Below are positions 1 through 6,405 of a stretch of DNA of 10,341 nucleotides, piece after piece. The position numbers and the translations under genes were made by a program. Origin of the DNA: Promethearchaeota archaeon CR_4 (GTDB taxonomy: Archaea; Asgardarchaeota; Lokiarchaeia; Sigyniarchaeales; CR-4). Where the stretch lies: positions 10,777 through 21,117 of the forward strand of contig MBAA01000063.1 in the NCBI GenBank assembly GCA_001940655.1, given 5' to 3'. The notes under the pieces were generated by a model. That model was given only the letters and a program-made list of their open reading frames with translations, did no database searches and had not been told where the DNA came from. The stretch's first letter is position 1; every line of letters begins with the position of its first letter.

Positions 1-936
1 TTTGGCCATCGCAACAGCACAACCCGCCATAATCTCAACCAGAGGTATTTTATAACTAATGGCCGTGAATCGGTGGAACGTCGCGAAGGTATAAGCCAGA
101 AGCATTGAATGCTGCCACTCGCCGCACATGAAGACCCGATCCCAAGGAACAAACACGTTGTCAAAGATGATCAGCGCCTCCGTCAGTGTCCTCATAGGAA
201 TATCTGGATGAAATTCATGCTCGGTCCAATCTCCTCTTCCACTACGACAAACGAAGGTTATCCCCTTGGTGTTGGCCGAAATAGCGAAGCTGACGGCGTA
301 GTCTGCCTCATTCTCACGCATTTGACGGGTAGGAACGACCACAATCTCGTTTGCCATGGGTGCGTTGGTGATATGTGCTTTCGCGCCTTTGACAATAATG
401 CCATCCTTATTCTTTTCTACGACATGGAGATAGTAGTCAGGGTGATGTTGGTCGGCGGGCTCTTTCGAGCGATCCCCTTTTACGCAGGTGATAGCGCCAC
501 AGGTAAAAAGGTCGTTCTTCCGCAGATGTTCGAGAAAACGGGCAGCATTGAGCTGGTACTCCGGTTTGCCCATCTTAGCGGCAACGACAAAAGCTGCATT
601 GAGGCAGTCCGTCCCGATATCACGTCCGAAGGGTAGATCGCCAATCAGCTCGATGGAACGCGAGATCATTTTCGTCCGGTTCTTTAAATCTTCCGGCGTC
701 CGAGGTGTTACGAAGAAACGGCTGATCAATTCCCCGGTTTCCGGGTGGGTAGCGACGTAGAGATCCCGCACAGCTGGATCTTTTGACGCGCAGAGATCGT
801 AAGCGGCGCCAACAGTGTTAACGGTAACCCCAAGAATAGGGTGGGTGGTGATGTCTTCTATCTTTTCTCCGGTCATGTACACACGTCTGCCGTCGCGCAA
901 ACTGGCCTTGTACTCTTCCGCAGTCCTAATTCCCAT
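1..936 (-). CDS. 4-hydroxybutyryl-CoA dehydratase / HpaB-family protein lacking FeS ligands (3'-truncated by window)
   Basis: The first 312 residues of a roughly 500-residue family member are visible; the reading frame stays open to base 1. The start is ATG at 936, with GGTGA seven bases upstream. The chain has the HpaB_N-type N-domain and the beginning of the C-domain. Stretches typical of AbfD are clear: VKGDRS (152-157), VKGAKAH (182-188) and FDNVFVPWDRVF (258-269). In Clostridium aminobutyricum AbfD the [4Fe-4S] cluster is held by Cys99, Cys103, His292 and Cys299. By my manual alignment these correspond here to Pro102, Asp106, His288 and Tyr295, so three of four ligands are gone, while Glu253 and Lys296 (family Glu257, Lys300) remain. 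A flavin-dependent acyl-CoA or aromatic-substrate role is possible, but classical radical dehydration of 4-hydroxybutyryl-CoA is unlikely. The alternative is a two-component 4-hydroxyphenylacetate 3-monooxygenase-like enzyme. Family is certain, substrate unknown. Confidence 0.9.
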   Translation of the reverse strand, partial: MGIRTAEEYKASLRDGRRVYMTGEKIEDITTHPILGVTVNTVGAAYDLCASKDPAVRDLYVATHPETGELISRFFVTPRTPEDLKNRTKMISRSIELIGDLPFGRDIGTDCLNAAFVVAAKMGKPEYQLNAARFLEHLRKNDLFTCGAITCVKGDRSKEPADQHHPDYYLHVVEKNKDGIIVKGAKAHITNAPMANEIVVVPTRQMRENEADYAVSFAISANTKGITFVCRSGRGDWTEHEFHPDIPMRTLTEALIIFDNVFVPWDRVFMCGEWQHSMLLAYTFATFHRFTAISYKIPLVEIMAGCAVAMAK

Positions 937-943
937 ATTATTT

Positions 944-948
944 TCACC
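944..948 (-). promoter_or_regulatory. GGTGA ribosome-binding site of the AbfD-like gene
   Basis: The minus strand reads GGTGA followed by seven bases and the ATG at 936. This matches the archaeal anti-Shine-Dalgarno sequence. The same motif with the same seven-base spacing precedes the TTG start at 6505, which supports both starts. Confidence 0.7.
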
Positions 949-950
949 GG

Positions 951-962
951 TTGGTTAACCAA
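951..962. repeat. Perfect 12-bp palindrome TTGGTTAACCAA
   Basis: The palindrome lies 15-26 bases upstream of the ATG at 936, where the transcript start is expected if the AT-rich palindrome at 969-985 contains the TATA box. It could be an operator for a dimeric repressor. Only the palindrome itself is seen; the function is inferred. Confidence 0.5.
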
Positions 963-968
963 TAAAAG

Positions 969-985
969 GAATATAGCATATATTC
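969..985 (-). promoter_or_regulatory. Putative TATA region inside an inverted repeat (GAATATA-GCA-TATATTC)
   Basis: A perfect 7-bp inverted repeat with a 3-base spacer lies 33-49 bases upstream of the AbfD-like start. On the minus strand it contains ATATATGC, a plausible TATA box giving a leader of some 10-20 bases. The remaining intergenic bases up to 1095 are AT-rich with no gene. The TATA assignment is inference from position and composition. Confidence 0.45.
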
Positions 986-1095
986 ATCAAATTGGTACCT
1001 AATTTTTTACTTATTTTGAAATAAGTTACGGTTTTTTTGATTTTCCGTTGCTAGCGTTCTTTCCCTACTCACAATCTTTGCTAAGATACCATCCT

Positions 1096-2052
1096 TTAGT
1101 TAAAATGGATGGCGTCTAACACTTTCCGGATAGTCACGGCAGAATTCTGAAATTGTTCTCGCTCTTTTGTTGAAAGATTCGGTTTGATTACTTGTTTAAC
1201 TCCCCCCTTATTGATGAGGGCTGGTAAACTGAGATAAACACTTGATACACCGAGGAAATCGTTGATGAGTGTCGACACGGGCAGGATCGTGTTTTCATCA
1301 TTGAGAATTGCACTCGTGATTCTCGCCAGTGCAAGCCCTATCCCGTACGAGGTTTCTCCCTTGCGTGAAATAATTTGGTGTGCCGCATCCCTCGCTTCAT
1401 TAAAAATATCATCTAAGATCTCCTCGGTTTGGCATTCGCTATTATGGGCGCATATGTTGCAATATTCCCGAATTGGCATGCCCCCAATCATTGCATTCGA
1501 CCATACCGGGAATTCAGAATCTCCGTGTTCCCCGAGGATGTATGCATGGACGTTCCGGGGATCTAAACCGCAATGAGACCCCAAGAGAAAGCGGAAACGC
1601 GCCGAATCGAGAACCGTCCCGGCACCTATTACCTCCGAAGCGGGTTTTCCCGATAATTTATAGGTCACATACGAGAGGACGTCAACGGGGTTCGATACGA
1701 CCAAATATTTGGCGGTGGGAGCATATTGGACACATTTTGGGATGATGCCTGCGTAGATGCGAGTATTGTCCTTGATCAAATCAAGTCGACTTTCTCCCGG
1801 ATTCTGATTCCTCCCCGCAGTGATTACAACGAGATCCGAGTTTTCTATCGCGGGATATTCCCCTGCTTCGATTTGCACGGGATTATAATACGGGGCGCCG
1901 TGGGAAAGGTCCATCGCCTCTCCTTCGGCACGTTTCTTGTTGACATCTACGAGGACAATGTGGCGGGCTAGACCTCGAATGATCACTGAATAAGTGTACC
2001 GTATACCAACATTCCCCGCCCCGATAACGGAAATTTTCGGATTGTATCGCAT
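1096..2052 (-). CDS. ldh: L-lactate dehydrogenase (NAD-dependent, LDH/MDH superfamily)
   Basis: This 318-residue protein, normal length for the family, should interconvert pyruvate and L-lactate using NADH in the cytoplasm. The Rossmann motif GAGNVG (11-16) and Asp36 after the second strand point to NAD. The specificity loop reads GRNQNPGESR (80-89). Its Gln83 is the lactate dehydrogenase residue, where malate dehydrogenases and archaeal LDH-like MDHs carry Arg. Catalytic and substrate-binding residues are present: Arg89, Asn121 in SNPVD, Asp149 and Arg152 in VLDSARFR, and His176 in GEHGD. The start is ATG at 2052 with GGAG about five bases upstream. It is the last gene of a minus-strand run, 51 bases after the DinB-family stop, and may be co-transcribed. 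The LDH call rests on the Gln83 loop; a substrate other than lactate cannot be excluded. Confidence 0.92.
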   Translation of the reverse strand: MRYNPKISVIGAGNVGIRYTYSVIIRGLARHIVLVDVNKKRAEGEAMDLSHGAPYYNPVQIEAGEYPAIENSDLVVITAGRNQNPGESRLDLIKDNTRIYAGIIPKCVQYAPTAKYLVVSNPVDVLSYVTYKLSGKPASEVIGAGTVLDSARFRFLLGSHCGLDPRNVHAYILGEHGDSEFPVWSNAMIGGMPIREYCNICAHNSECQTEEILDDIFNEARDAAHQIISRKGETSYGIGLALARITSAILNDENTILPVSTLINDFLGVSSVYLSLPALINKGGVKQVIKPNLSTKEREQFQNSAVTIRKVLDAIHFN

Positions 2053-2103
2053 TCTATCTCCTTCTTTTCAATATCCTACCCTCGTTTGCTCGGGGTACTT
2101 GCT

Positions 2104-2625
2104 TTAGTATTTGCGCCAAAGAATACTAGAATAATCGTTCTCAACGCCAAACTGGTCGAGTAGGACTGCTACCTGTCCGCGATTATGCGTCTGGTGGTTA
2201 AATAGATGCAGCAATACCTGCCATGGTATCAAAGTCTGCTCTCCCCCCTTGGAACTCGCGTATTTTACTCCTTCAACATATTTCTGCTCCGGCAATAACT
2301 GTACTAACCGTTTAAGCTGGGCATCCACGCCTGCAAGGGCAGGTTTAATACTATCGAGAGTGTCCCAAATAATATCTGTTGGTGTTTTTGGTTGTACGTT
2401 CGGGAGCTCGTGCAGTATGGGTTTCAGTTCTGGGATTAATTTCGCGAGGTGGCCCATCCAGTAGATGTTGGAAAGGAGCAGGTGGTTTAAGATACCCAAG
2501 ATGGATTTATAATACGCGCCCACGTCTTGAGTCACCTTTGCTAGCGGAATTTGTTCTAGGATGCGGATCATATCGTGGTTTGCTTGGATGGTATACTCTG
2601 CCAAAAGCCGGAAAATTTCCTTCAT
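2104..2625 (-). CDS. DinB/YfiT-family four-helix-bundle protein
   Basis: This 173-residue protein has the DinB-like metal-binding layout. His48 lies in the second helix (LNHLLLSNIYW, 46-56), and a C-terminal segment FNHQTHNRGQ (142-151) carries His144 and His147. Family members usually carry a three-histidine metal site, often with HxxxH; here the residue four after His144 is Asn148, so the third ligand may be His147 or missing. Known relatives include DNA-damage-induced DinB of Bacillus and thiol (mycothiol or bacillithiol) S-transferases; the role in this organism is unknown. The start is ATG at 2625, preceded by a very strong AAAGGAGGT site six bases upstream. It lies 52 bases after osmC and 51 before ldh on the same strand, suggesting an operon with a redox or stress flavour. 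Confidence 0.85.
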   Translation of the reverse strand: MKEIFRLLAEYTIQANHDMIRILEQIPLAKVTQDVGAYYKSILGILNHLLLSNIYWMGHLAKLIPELKPILHELPNVQPKTPTDIIWDTLDSIKPALAGVDAQLKRLVQLLPEQKYVEGVKYASSKGGEQTLIPWQVLLHLFNHQTHNRGQVAVLLDQFGVENDYSSILWRKY

Positions 2626-2677
2626 TTAAAGACCTCCTTTACGTGTGCATATTGATAAAAGTTCTTATTTAGATGGT

Positions 2678-3136
2678 TTAAGGGGATACTTGGAGCTTTG
2701 GCTCGCTAGGGTATAGTGTTGCATTTACCACCAATTCGACCCCTTTCAGAGCTTTCGAAACGGGGCAGTTGTCTTTTACCTTTTCCACAATATCTTGAAA
2801 TCGATCATAACTTATACCCGCCACGATCGCTACCGTGTCAGTTTCAATCTTTAAAATCTGAAACCCCTCGCCCACCTTGTCCATAAGGACTTTATCTTTG
2901 GTGGTGATGCTCGTGACGGAAAAACCCGCGCTCGTTAGTGCCAAGCTTAAAGCCATTGAAAAACAGGCTGCATGCGCTGCGCCTAGTAATTCCTCAGGAT
3001 TTGTCCCTAGTTGGTTTCCAAATCTGGTTTTCACTTCATAGGGAACCTCTTTCAAGACCCCGGAACCGGTGCTCAATTGTCCTTTTCCGGATTTCAAATC
3101 TCCGTGCCAGCTTGCGGTTCCGATTCGTTCTATCAT
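2678..3136 (-). CDS. osmC: OsmC-family hydroperoxide reductase
   Basis: OsmC proteins reduce organic hydroperoxides through two cysteines. With the ATG at 3136 the protein has 152 residues, and the peroxidatic and resolving cysteines fall at Cys58 (HAACFSMAL) and Cys124 (DNCPVSKAL), one off from Escherichia coli OsmC Cys59 and Cys125. The N-terminus GTASWHGDLKSGKGQLSTGSG is the usual OsmC-subfamily opening, as opposed to Ohr. Upstream in-frame alternatives are ATG at 3145 and TTG at 3160. I prefer 3136 because it matches the usual start of the family and because the TATA-like box at 3190-3198 leaves too little leader for the TTG. It is the first gene of a probable minus-strand run with the DinB-family and ldh genes. 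The electron donor cannot be read from this window. Confidence 0.92.
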   Translation of the reverse strand: MIERIGTASWHGDLKSGKGQLSTGSGVLKEVPYEVKTRFGNQLGTNPEELLGAAHAACFSMALSLALTSAGFSVTSITTKDKVLMDKVGEGFQILKIETDTVAIVAGISYDRFQDIVEKVKDNCPVSKALKGVELVVNATLYPSEPKLQVSP

Positions 3137-3189
3137 CTTCAACATCTCTTTTCCAAACAATATTGGCTAAAGCTACTCTCCCCGCTTTG

Positions 3190-3198
3190 TTATAAAAT
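3190..3198 (-). promoter_or_regulatory. Putative TATA box upstream of osmC
   Basis: The minus strand reads ATTTTATAA here, about 45-60 bases upstream of the osmC ATG choices. A transcript start near 3165-3170 would give a leader of about 20-35 bases. The rest of the spacer 3161-3331 holds no gene that I can support. Confidence 0.4.
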
Positions 3199-3331
3199 AC
3201 TAATGCCGAACAAATTCGTACATGTCGAATTACGTACCAAAACCAAACAAGTTTATACCGCTAAAACGTCAGTGAAGATGATCTTGTAACTTGATAAAAA
3301 ATATTGCGTGTATTCGGAGTGTGGTTTACAC

Positions 3332-3342
3332 AAAAACAAAAA
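3332..3342 (-). terminator. T-rich terminator of the TFB gene
   Basis: Directly after the TFB stop codon (3349-3347) the minus strand reads TTTTTGTTTTT without a preceding hairpin. This is the usual form of an intrinsic archaeal terminator and separates the TFB gene from osmC. Confidence 0.65.
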
Positions 3343-3346
3343 TGGT

Positions 3347-4309
3347 CTAGCCGCAAAGATCTTGGATCTGCTTAGCGTGGGTACGTAGGGTCACTTCAGT
3401 CACGCGTGCGACCCCAGCTATCTGGTTCTGCGTCTTGTGTTCGTTTGTGCCTTTCGCTGCCACATAAAGCGCGGCGGCCGCCAACCCCTTGGGATCCTGG
3501 CCCATTCGCCTTAACCCGTGCTTGGATGCGGTTATAAGAAGCTGGACGGCGTTCTTCTGGACGGCCATACTGAGGTTTAACTCGTTCCCGAAGCGGAAAA
3601 CGAGGGGTTCGGGGTTAATCGGGCGGTACTTGAGATTCAATACTGGTAGCACGTTGCGTAAGAGGAGTCCCAAGGCGCGATGCACGGATCGGGGGGGGAC
3701 GTTTGCAACCTCAGTCAACTCTTCGAGTAAGCGGGAAAAGTTATATATGCGAATCGCCGCATACAATGACGCGCACACGAAGTCCTCGATGGACCGGCCC
3801 ATCGTCAACTTCTGTCGGGCTACTTCGCAGTAAATCTTCCACGCCGTTTCCACGATGAAGTCGGGGATGCTGAGCTTGTTCGCTAACGTCTGGAGCTTAG
3901 GTTTAGCTTCCCAGTAATTGCGCTCGATGCTGTTAATCAGGGATCCCTGGATCTTGCTCAACCGAGAAAAAAACGCCTGCTTCTTGGCGGGTAATAGACG
4001 ACCTCTTGCATCGTTCTTAACACGAGTTATGACAGTTCGGGGTCCGAAGGAGCGCCATCGCGGTTCGGTGCGCTGGCGACTACGGATTTCCTCAGCCGTA
4101 TAGGCACGCCGTTCGTGACAGACCATTTCTTGCCCGAAAGTGAGCCCACAGTTGCGACACACCCGAATGCCATCCTCTGAGATGATGGGGTCAGGGTTGT
4201 CGCAACAATGTTCCTCTTCCTCTTCCTTGAGATTAGGGTGATGAATATGCTCGAATCGGTTTACTTCTAACATAGGTTTTTCCATTATTTGCCATTGATT
4301 AATATTCAT
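3347..4309 (-). CDS. tfb: Transcription initiation factor B (TFIIB-type)
   Basis: TFB recognises the TATA-TBP complex and BRE and recruits archaeal RNA polymerase. This 320-residue protein has a zinc ribbon (about 34-56) followed by a B-reader/linker with ERRAYTAEE and EPRWRSFGPR (66-91). Two cyclin repeats follow, about 115-222 (hallmark GRSIEDFVCASLYAAIR) and 228-318 (hallmark GQDPKGLAAAALYVAAKG then VTEVTLRTHAKQI). The second zinc knuckle CRNC (51-54) is normal, but the first is HCCDNPD (34-40) instead of CxxC, so one ligand position is shifted or replaced. An acidic run of five Glu precedes it. The start is taken as ATG at 4309; Met9 (4285) and Met13 (4273) are alternatives, and none has a good Shine-Dalgarno. 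An A/T block 16-29 bases upstream would suit a leaderless transcript. It may be one of several TFB paralogues. Confidence 0.93.
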   Translation of the reverse strand: MNINQWQIMEKPMLEVNRFEHIHHPNLKEEEEEHCCDNPDPIISEDGIRVCRNCGLTFGQEMVCHERRAYTAEEIRSRQRTEPRWRSFGPRTVITRVKNDARGRLLPAKKQAFFSRLSKIQGSLINSIERNYWEAKPKLQTLANKLSIPDFIVETAWKIYCEVARQKLTMGRSIEDFVCASLYAAIRIYNFSRLLEELTEVANVPPRSVHRALGLLLRNVLPVLNLKYRPINPEPLVFRFGNELNLSMAVQKNAVQLLITASKHGLRRMGQDPKGLAAAALYVAAKGTNEHKTQNQIAGVARVTEVTLRTHAKQIQDLCG

Positions 4310-4324
4310 ACATTAGTCTCGATG

Positions 4325-4336
4325 AAAAAAATTTTT
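4325..4336 (-). promoter_or_regulatory. A/T block, possible TATA region of tfb
   Basis: The plus strand has seven A followed by five T. On the minus strand this lies about 16-29 bases before the tfb ATG, the expected distance of a TATA box from a leaderless start. It would equally serve as a T-tract for the decayed gene upstream. Nothing else is seen in the spacer 4337-4488. Confidence 0.35.
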
Positions 4337-4488
4337 CCTAATGAACCTGTGGGATGAGTACTGTGCAATGAAGGTTACAAGTGGAAATCTTGATCTTATT
4401 GAAGTTTTTTAGGTTAATGCCGAGGTTTAGGTGGTGGTTGGGCAATACCCTTCATACCTTTACCTAGCAGGAACCTTCCCTGAAAAGA

Positions 4489-4504
4489 AGGATATTGTTA
4501 TCCT
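4489..4504. repeat. Short inverted repeat AGGATA-TTGT-TATCCT
   Basis: A perfect 6-bp stem with a 4-base loop overlaps the end of the last open segment of the transporter pseudogene (stop 4498-4500). It could be a remnant of a 3' hairpin or chance. Confidence 0.3.
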
Positions 4505-5169
4505 GTAAATTTCTTTTGGCAGTGAATCATTGGGTATATATTGTCGGTGTTATCCCACACCTTCAACATATAAAGCCACGTATTTAATGTCACCCCGAGT
4601 GGGATATTTGTGTTACCCTCATCGAGAGAAATGACGAGATTCGCCACGGACGAATTCAGATACATAATGGCCCCGACTTTCACGATGATGATCTGGGCGA
4701 TGATGTAGGGCGTGAGTGTGAGAGGGAGGAGGGGTAGAGGGCTATCGTAAATGGGAAGAGGATGAAAATCACGAGCATGTCGCTCATGAGGGAGGTAATA
4801 AAAATGGTATTTACACATAAAGTGGGTAGGAGTTCTTTCGGTTGCCTTTGGGTCATGTTTGCGATACCAAACGCTAGGAATTGAAATACCGCCCCTTCTT
4901 TTGCGATATTGACAGTCACCTACACGCTGAAGCGTATTGAAATCCTCAAAAGTCGCTCCATCGATGAAGATTACAGCAAAGTAGGAAATCTAAACTGCCA
5001 GGAACGTGACAAGCGTGCGATCCATTTTCCCCGAGGCGATCACGAGGAACATTACGATGAATGTGATCCCCACGATCACCTCTGTTTCGAGCATACTTAA
5101 GATTCGCCTGTAAAGTAAGTTATAAAAAGTACAAGAGTCCATCCTCTTGCGAATGTTCTTCAAACTCAT
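4498..5169 (-). pseudogene. Decayed ArsB/NhaD/SLC13-type anion permease, 3' half missing
   Basis: A plausible start remains: ATG at 5169 with AAGGA upstream. The first 59 codons read as a transporter N-terminus ending in ASGKMDRTLVTFLAV, then a TAG at 4992-4990. The same frame continues with ISYFAVIFIDGATFEDF. Around 4920-4945 the sense shifts to another frame (VTVNIAKEGAVFQFLAFGIANMT, on to FPFTIALYP). Around 4712-4745 a pyrimidine-rich stretch shifts it back (LTPYIIAQIIIVKVGAI, then LGVTLNTWLYML), ending at a stop at 4498. These blocks match in order the N-terminal half of arsenite/citrate/Na+-type permeases of about 420 residues. About 20-25 residues seem missing at the first shift, and the second half of the protein is absent. 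The protein cannot be made as a whole. The family call is from memory of the motif order and is fairly secure; the original substrate is unknown. Confidence 0.75.
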
Positions 5170-5265
5170 CTCGTGTTCCTTTAAAAATCAACCTGAGAAC
5201 AATAATTGGGGTTACCGGTTGCGCCCGAGGTGTTAGTTTTAGAAAAAAGGAAAGTGGAACGCAAT

Positions 5266-6204
5266 ATGAAAATCAAAAGATATTTCCGAGGAAAGAATGC
5301 AATCATCACGGGAGCCGCTAGTGGGATCGGACGTGCTTTTGCTGAGCAACTGGCCGCTATCGGCACGAATTTAGTCCTGTCTGACATCAATATGGAACGG
5401 CTGGAAATGGTGAAACAAGCCTTAATAAAATACCCTATTCAAGTGGTTACTTCGCTCTGCGATGTGACGAAAGAGAAAGATGTCGAAGAGTTAGCAAAAT
5501 TAACTGTAGGTACTTTCAAGACCGTGGATTTCCTTTTCAGTAACGCGGGCACCGCAATGGGGGGGCACATTGAGAACATTTCGATGATACAATGGCAAAC
5601 AATCATCCAAATCAATATAATTGGGATGATCAATTGCGTCCGGGCGTTTCTACCAAAAATGTTGGAGCAACAATCAGGTCACATCATAGTGACAAGCTCG
5701 ATCTGTGGTTCCATCGGAACCGGCGGTCTCATTCCTTACACTACTACGAAATTTGCTAATTCAGGTTTTTGTGAAGCCCTCTATGGGGAATGTAAAGGAC
5801 GGGGTATCAACGTGTCCATCGTTTCACCATTCCCCCTAAAGACTAACCTCATCGAAGAGGCAGGAATTATCATACCTCCAGGATTACTCGATGGTATCTC
5901 GCCCGAGATTGCGAAGGCGGCAATTAATAAGGGAAAGCAGTACTATTGGGAAAATTTCTGCGCAAGAAAAGGCCTCATAAGCGGTTTCTGCGGAGGTATG
6001 GAAGTGGATATTGCGGTGGAGAATTATCTCAGGAAAATCGCCAATAAAAAATTGTACATCTTCGAGCGGTGGCACGGTCGTTTTTTCCAATTTGTGCGCG
6101 GTTGGTGGCCAAGTCTCTACAAAAGAACCCTCCTACTCCTAGGAAACAGAAGTATAAAATTATTCGACAAGGCTTTCGAGATTGCCCAAAGTTCCGTACC
6201 ATAA
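5266..6204 (+). CDS. Short-chain dehydrogenase/reductase (classical SDR)
   Basis: This 312-residue NAD(P)-dependent oxidoreductase has all classical SDR marks: TGAASGIG (15-22), Asp40 after the second strand (suggesting NAD(H) preference), SNAG (92-95), Asn117, a serine pair 144-145, and Tyr158/Lys162 in YTTTK. The usual PG motif after the sixth strand is VSPFPLKTN. A C-terminal extension (about 245-312) contains an aromatic and basic stretch, RWHGRFFQFVRGWWPSLYKR (268-287), that could bind a membrane or a hydrophobic substrate. The start is ATG at 5266: it gives the normal SDR N-terminus, and AAAGGAAAGTGG lies just upstream. The frame is open back to a TTG at 5206, but that adds 20 residues unlike the family. 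The gene is divergent from the transporter pseudogene, with 96 bases between starts. The substrate (alcohol, ketone, lipid) cannot be told. Confidence 0.9.
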   Translation: MKIKRYFRGKNAIITGAASGIGRAFAEQLAAIGTNLVLSDINMERLEMVKQALIKYPIQVVTSLCDVTKEKDVEELAKLTVGTFKTVDFLFSNAGTAMGGHIENISMIQWQTIIQINIIGMINCVRAFLPKMLEQQSGHIIVTSSICGSIGTGGLIPYTTTKFANSGFCEALYGECKGRGINVSIVSPFPLKTNLIEEAGIIIPPGLLDGISPEIAKAAINKGKQYYWENFCARKGLISGFCGGMEVDIAVENYLRKIANKKLYIFERWHGRFFQFVRGWWPSLYKRTLLLLGNRSIKLFDKAFEIAQSSVP

Positions 6205-6360
6205 CATCAAAATCCTTAGAAGCTATCAAAAAAGGAATCAAGAATTTCTTCTCACGTATTTTCGAAAACGGAGAAAAATAACTTCTTCTATTCCAATTCT
6301 TTATTCTTTGTCCCCCCACCCGAATTGTCGAGTGAAACCAATTCCCTTAACGCGAGTGGG
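6205..6360. other. Gene-free spacer between the SDR and the hydrolase leader
   Basis: No start, ribosome-binding site or recognisable protein is seen on either strand. The part after the SDR stop is rich in A and T, but no strong T-tract terminator follows the stop. A GTCCCC at 6310-6315 can pair with GGGGAC at 6358-6363, which overlaps the base of the hairpin at 6361-6391. Confidence 0.5.
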
Positions 6361-6391
6361 GACTAATTTAGATAAAATCTCCGAATTAGTC
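6361..6391 (+). repeat. Extended hairpin upstream of the hydrolase operon
   Basis: GACTAATT (6361-6368) pairs perfectly with AATTAGTC (6384-6391). Inside it, AGAT (6370-6373) pairs with ATCT (6377-6380) around an AAA loop, giving 8 + 4 base pairs with a small internal loop. No T-tract follows on the plus strand, so it is not a standard terminator for the SDR. It may be an RNA structure or a protein-binding site. Confidence 0.5.
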
Positions 6392-6405
6392 GGAAAAACA
6401 ATTCC

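Noticed and set aside
109..636. A 175-residue plus-strand open frame
   Set aside because: It is antisense to the clearly coding AbfD-like gene, has no ribosome site and resembles no protein.
4909..5100. A 63-codon plus-strand open frame rich in His and Asp
   Set aside because: It is the antisense shadow of the transporter remnant, whose permease-like motifs in the minus-strand frames are much more convincing.
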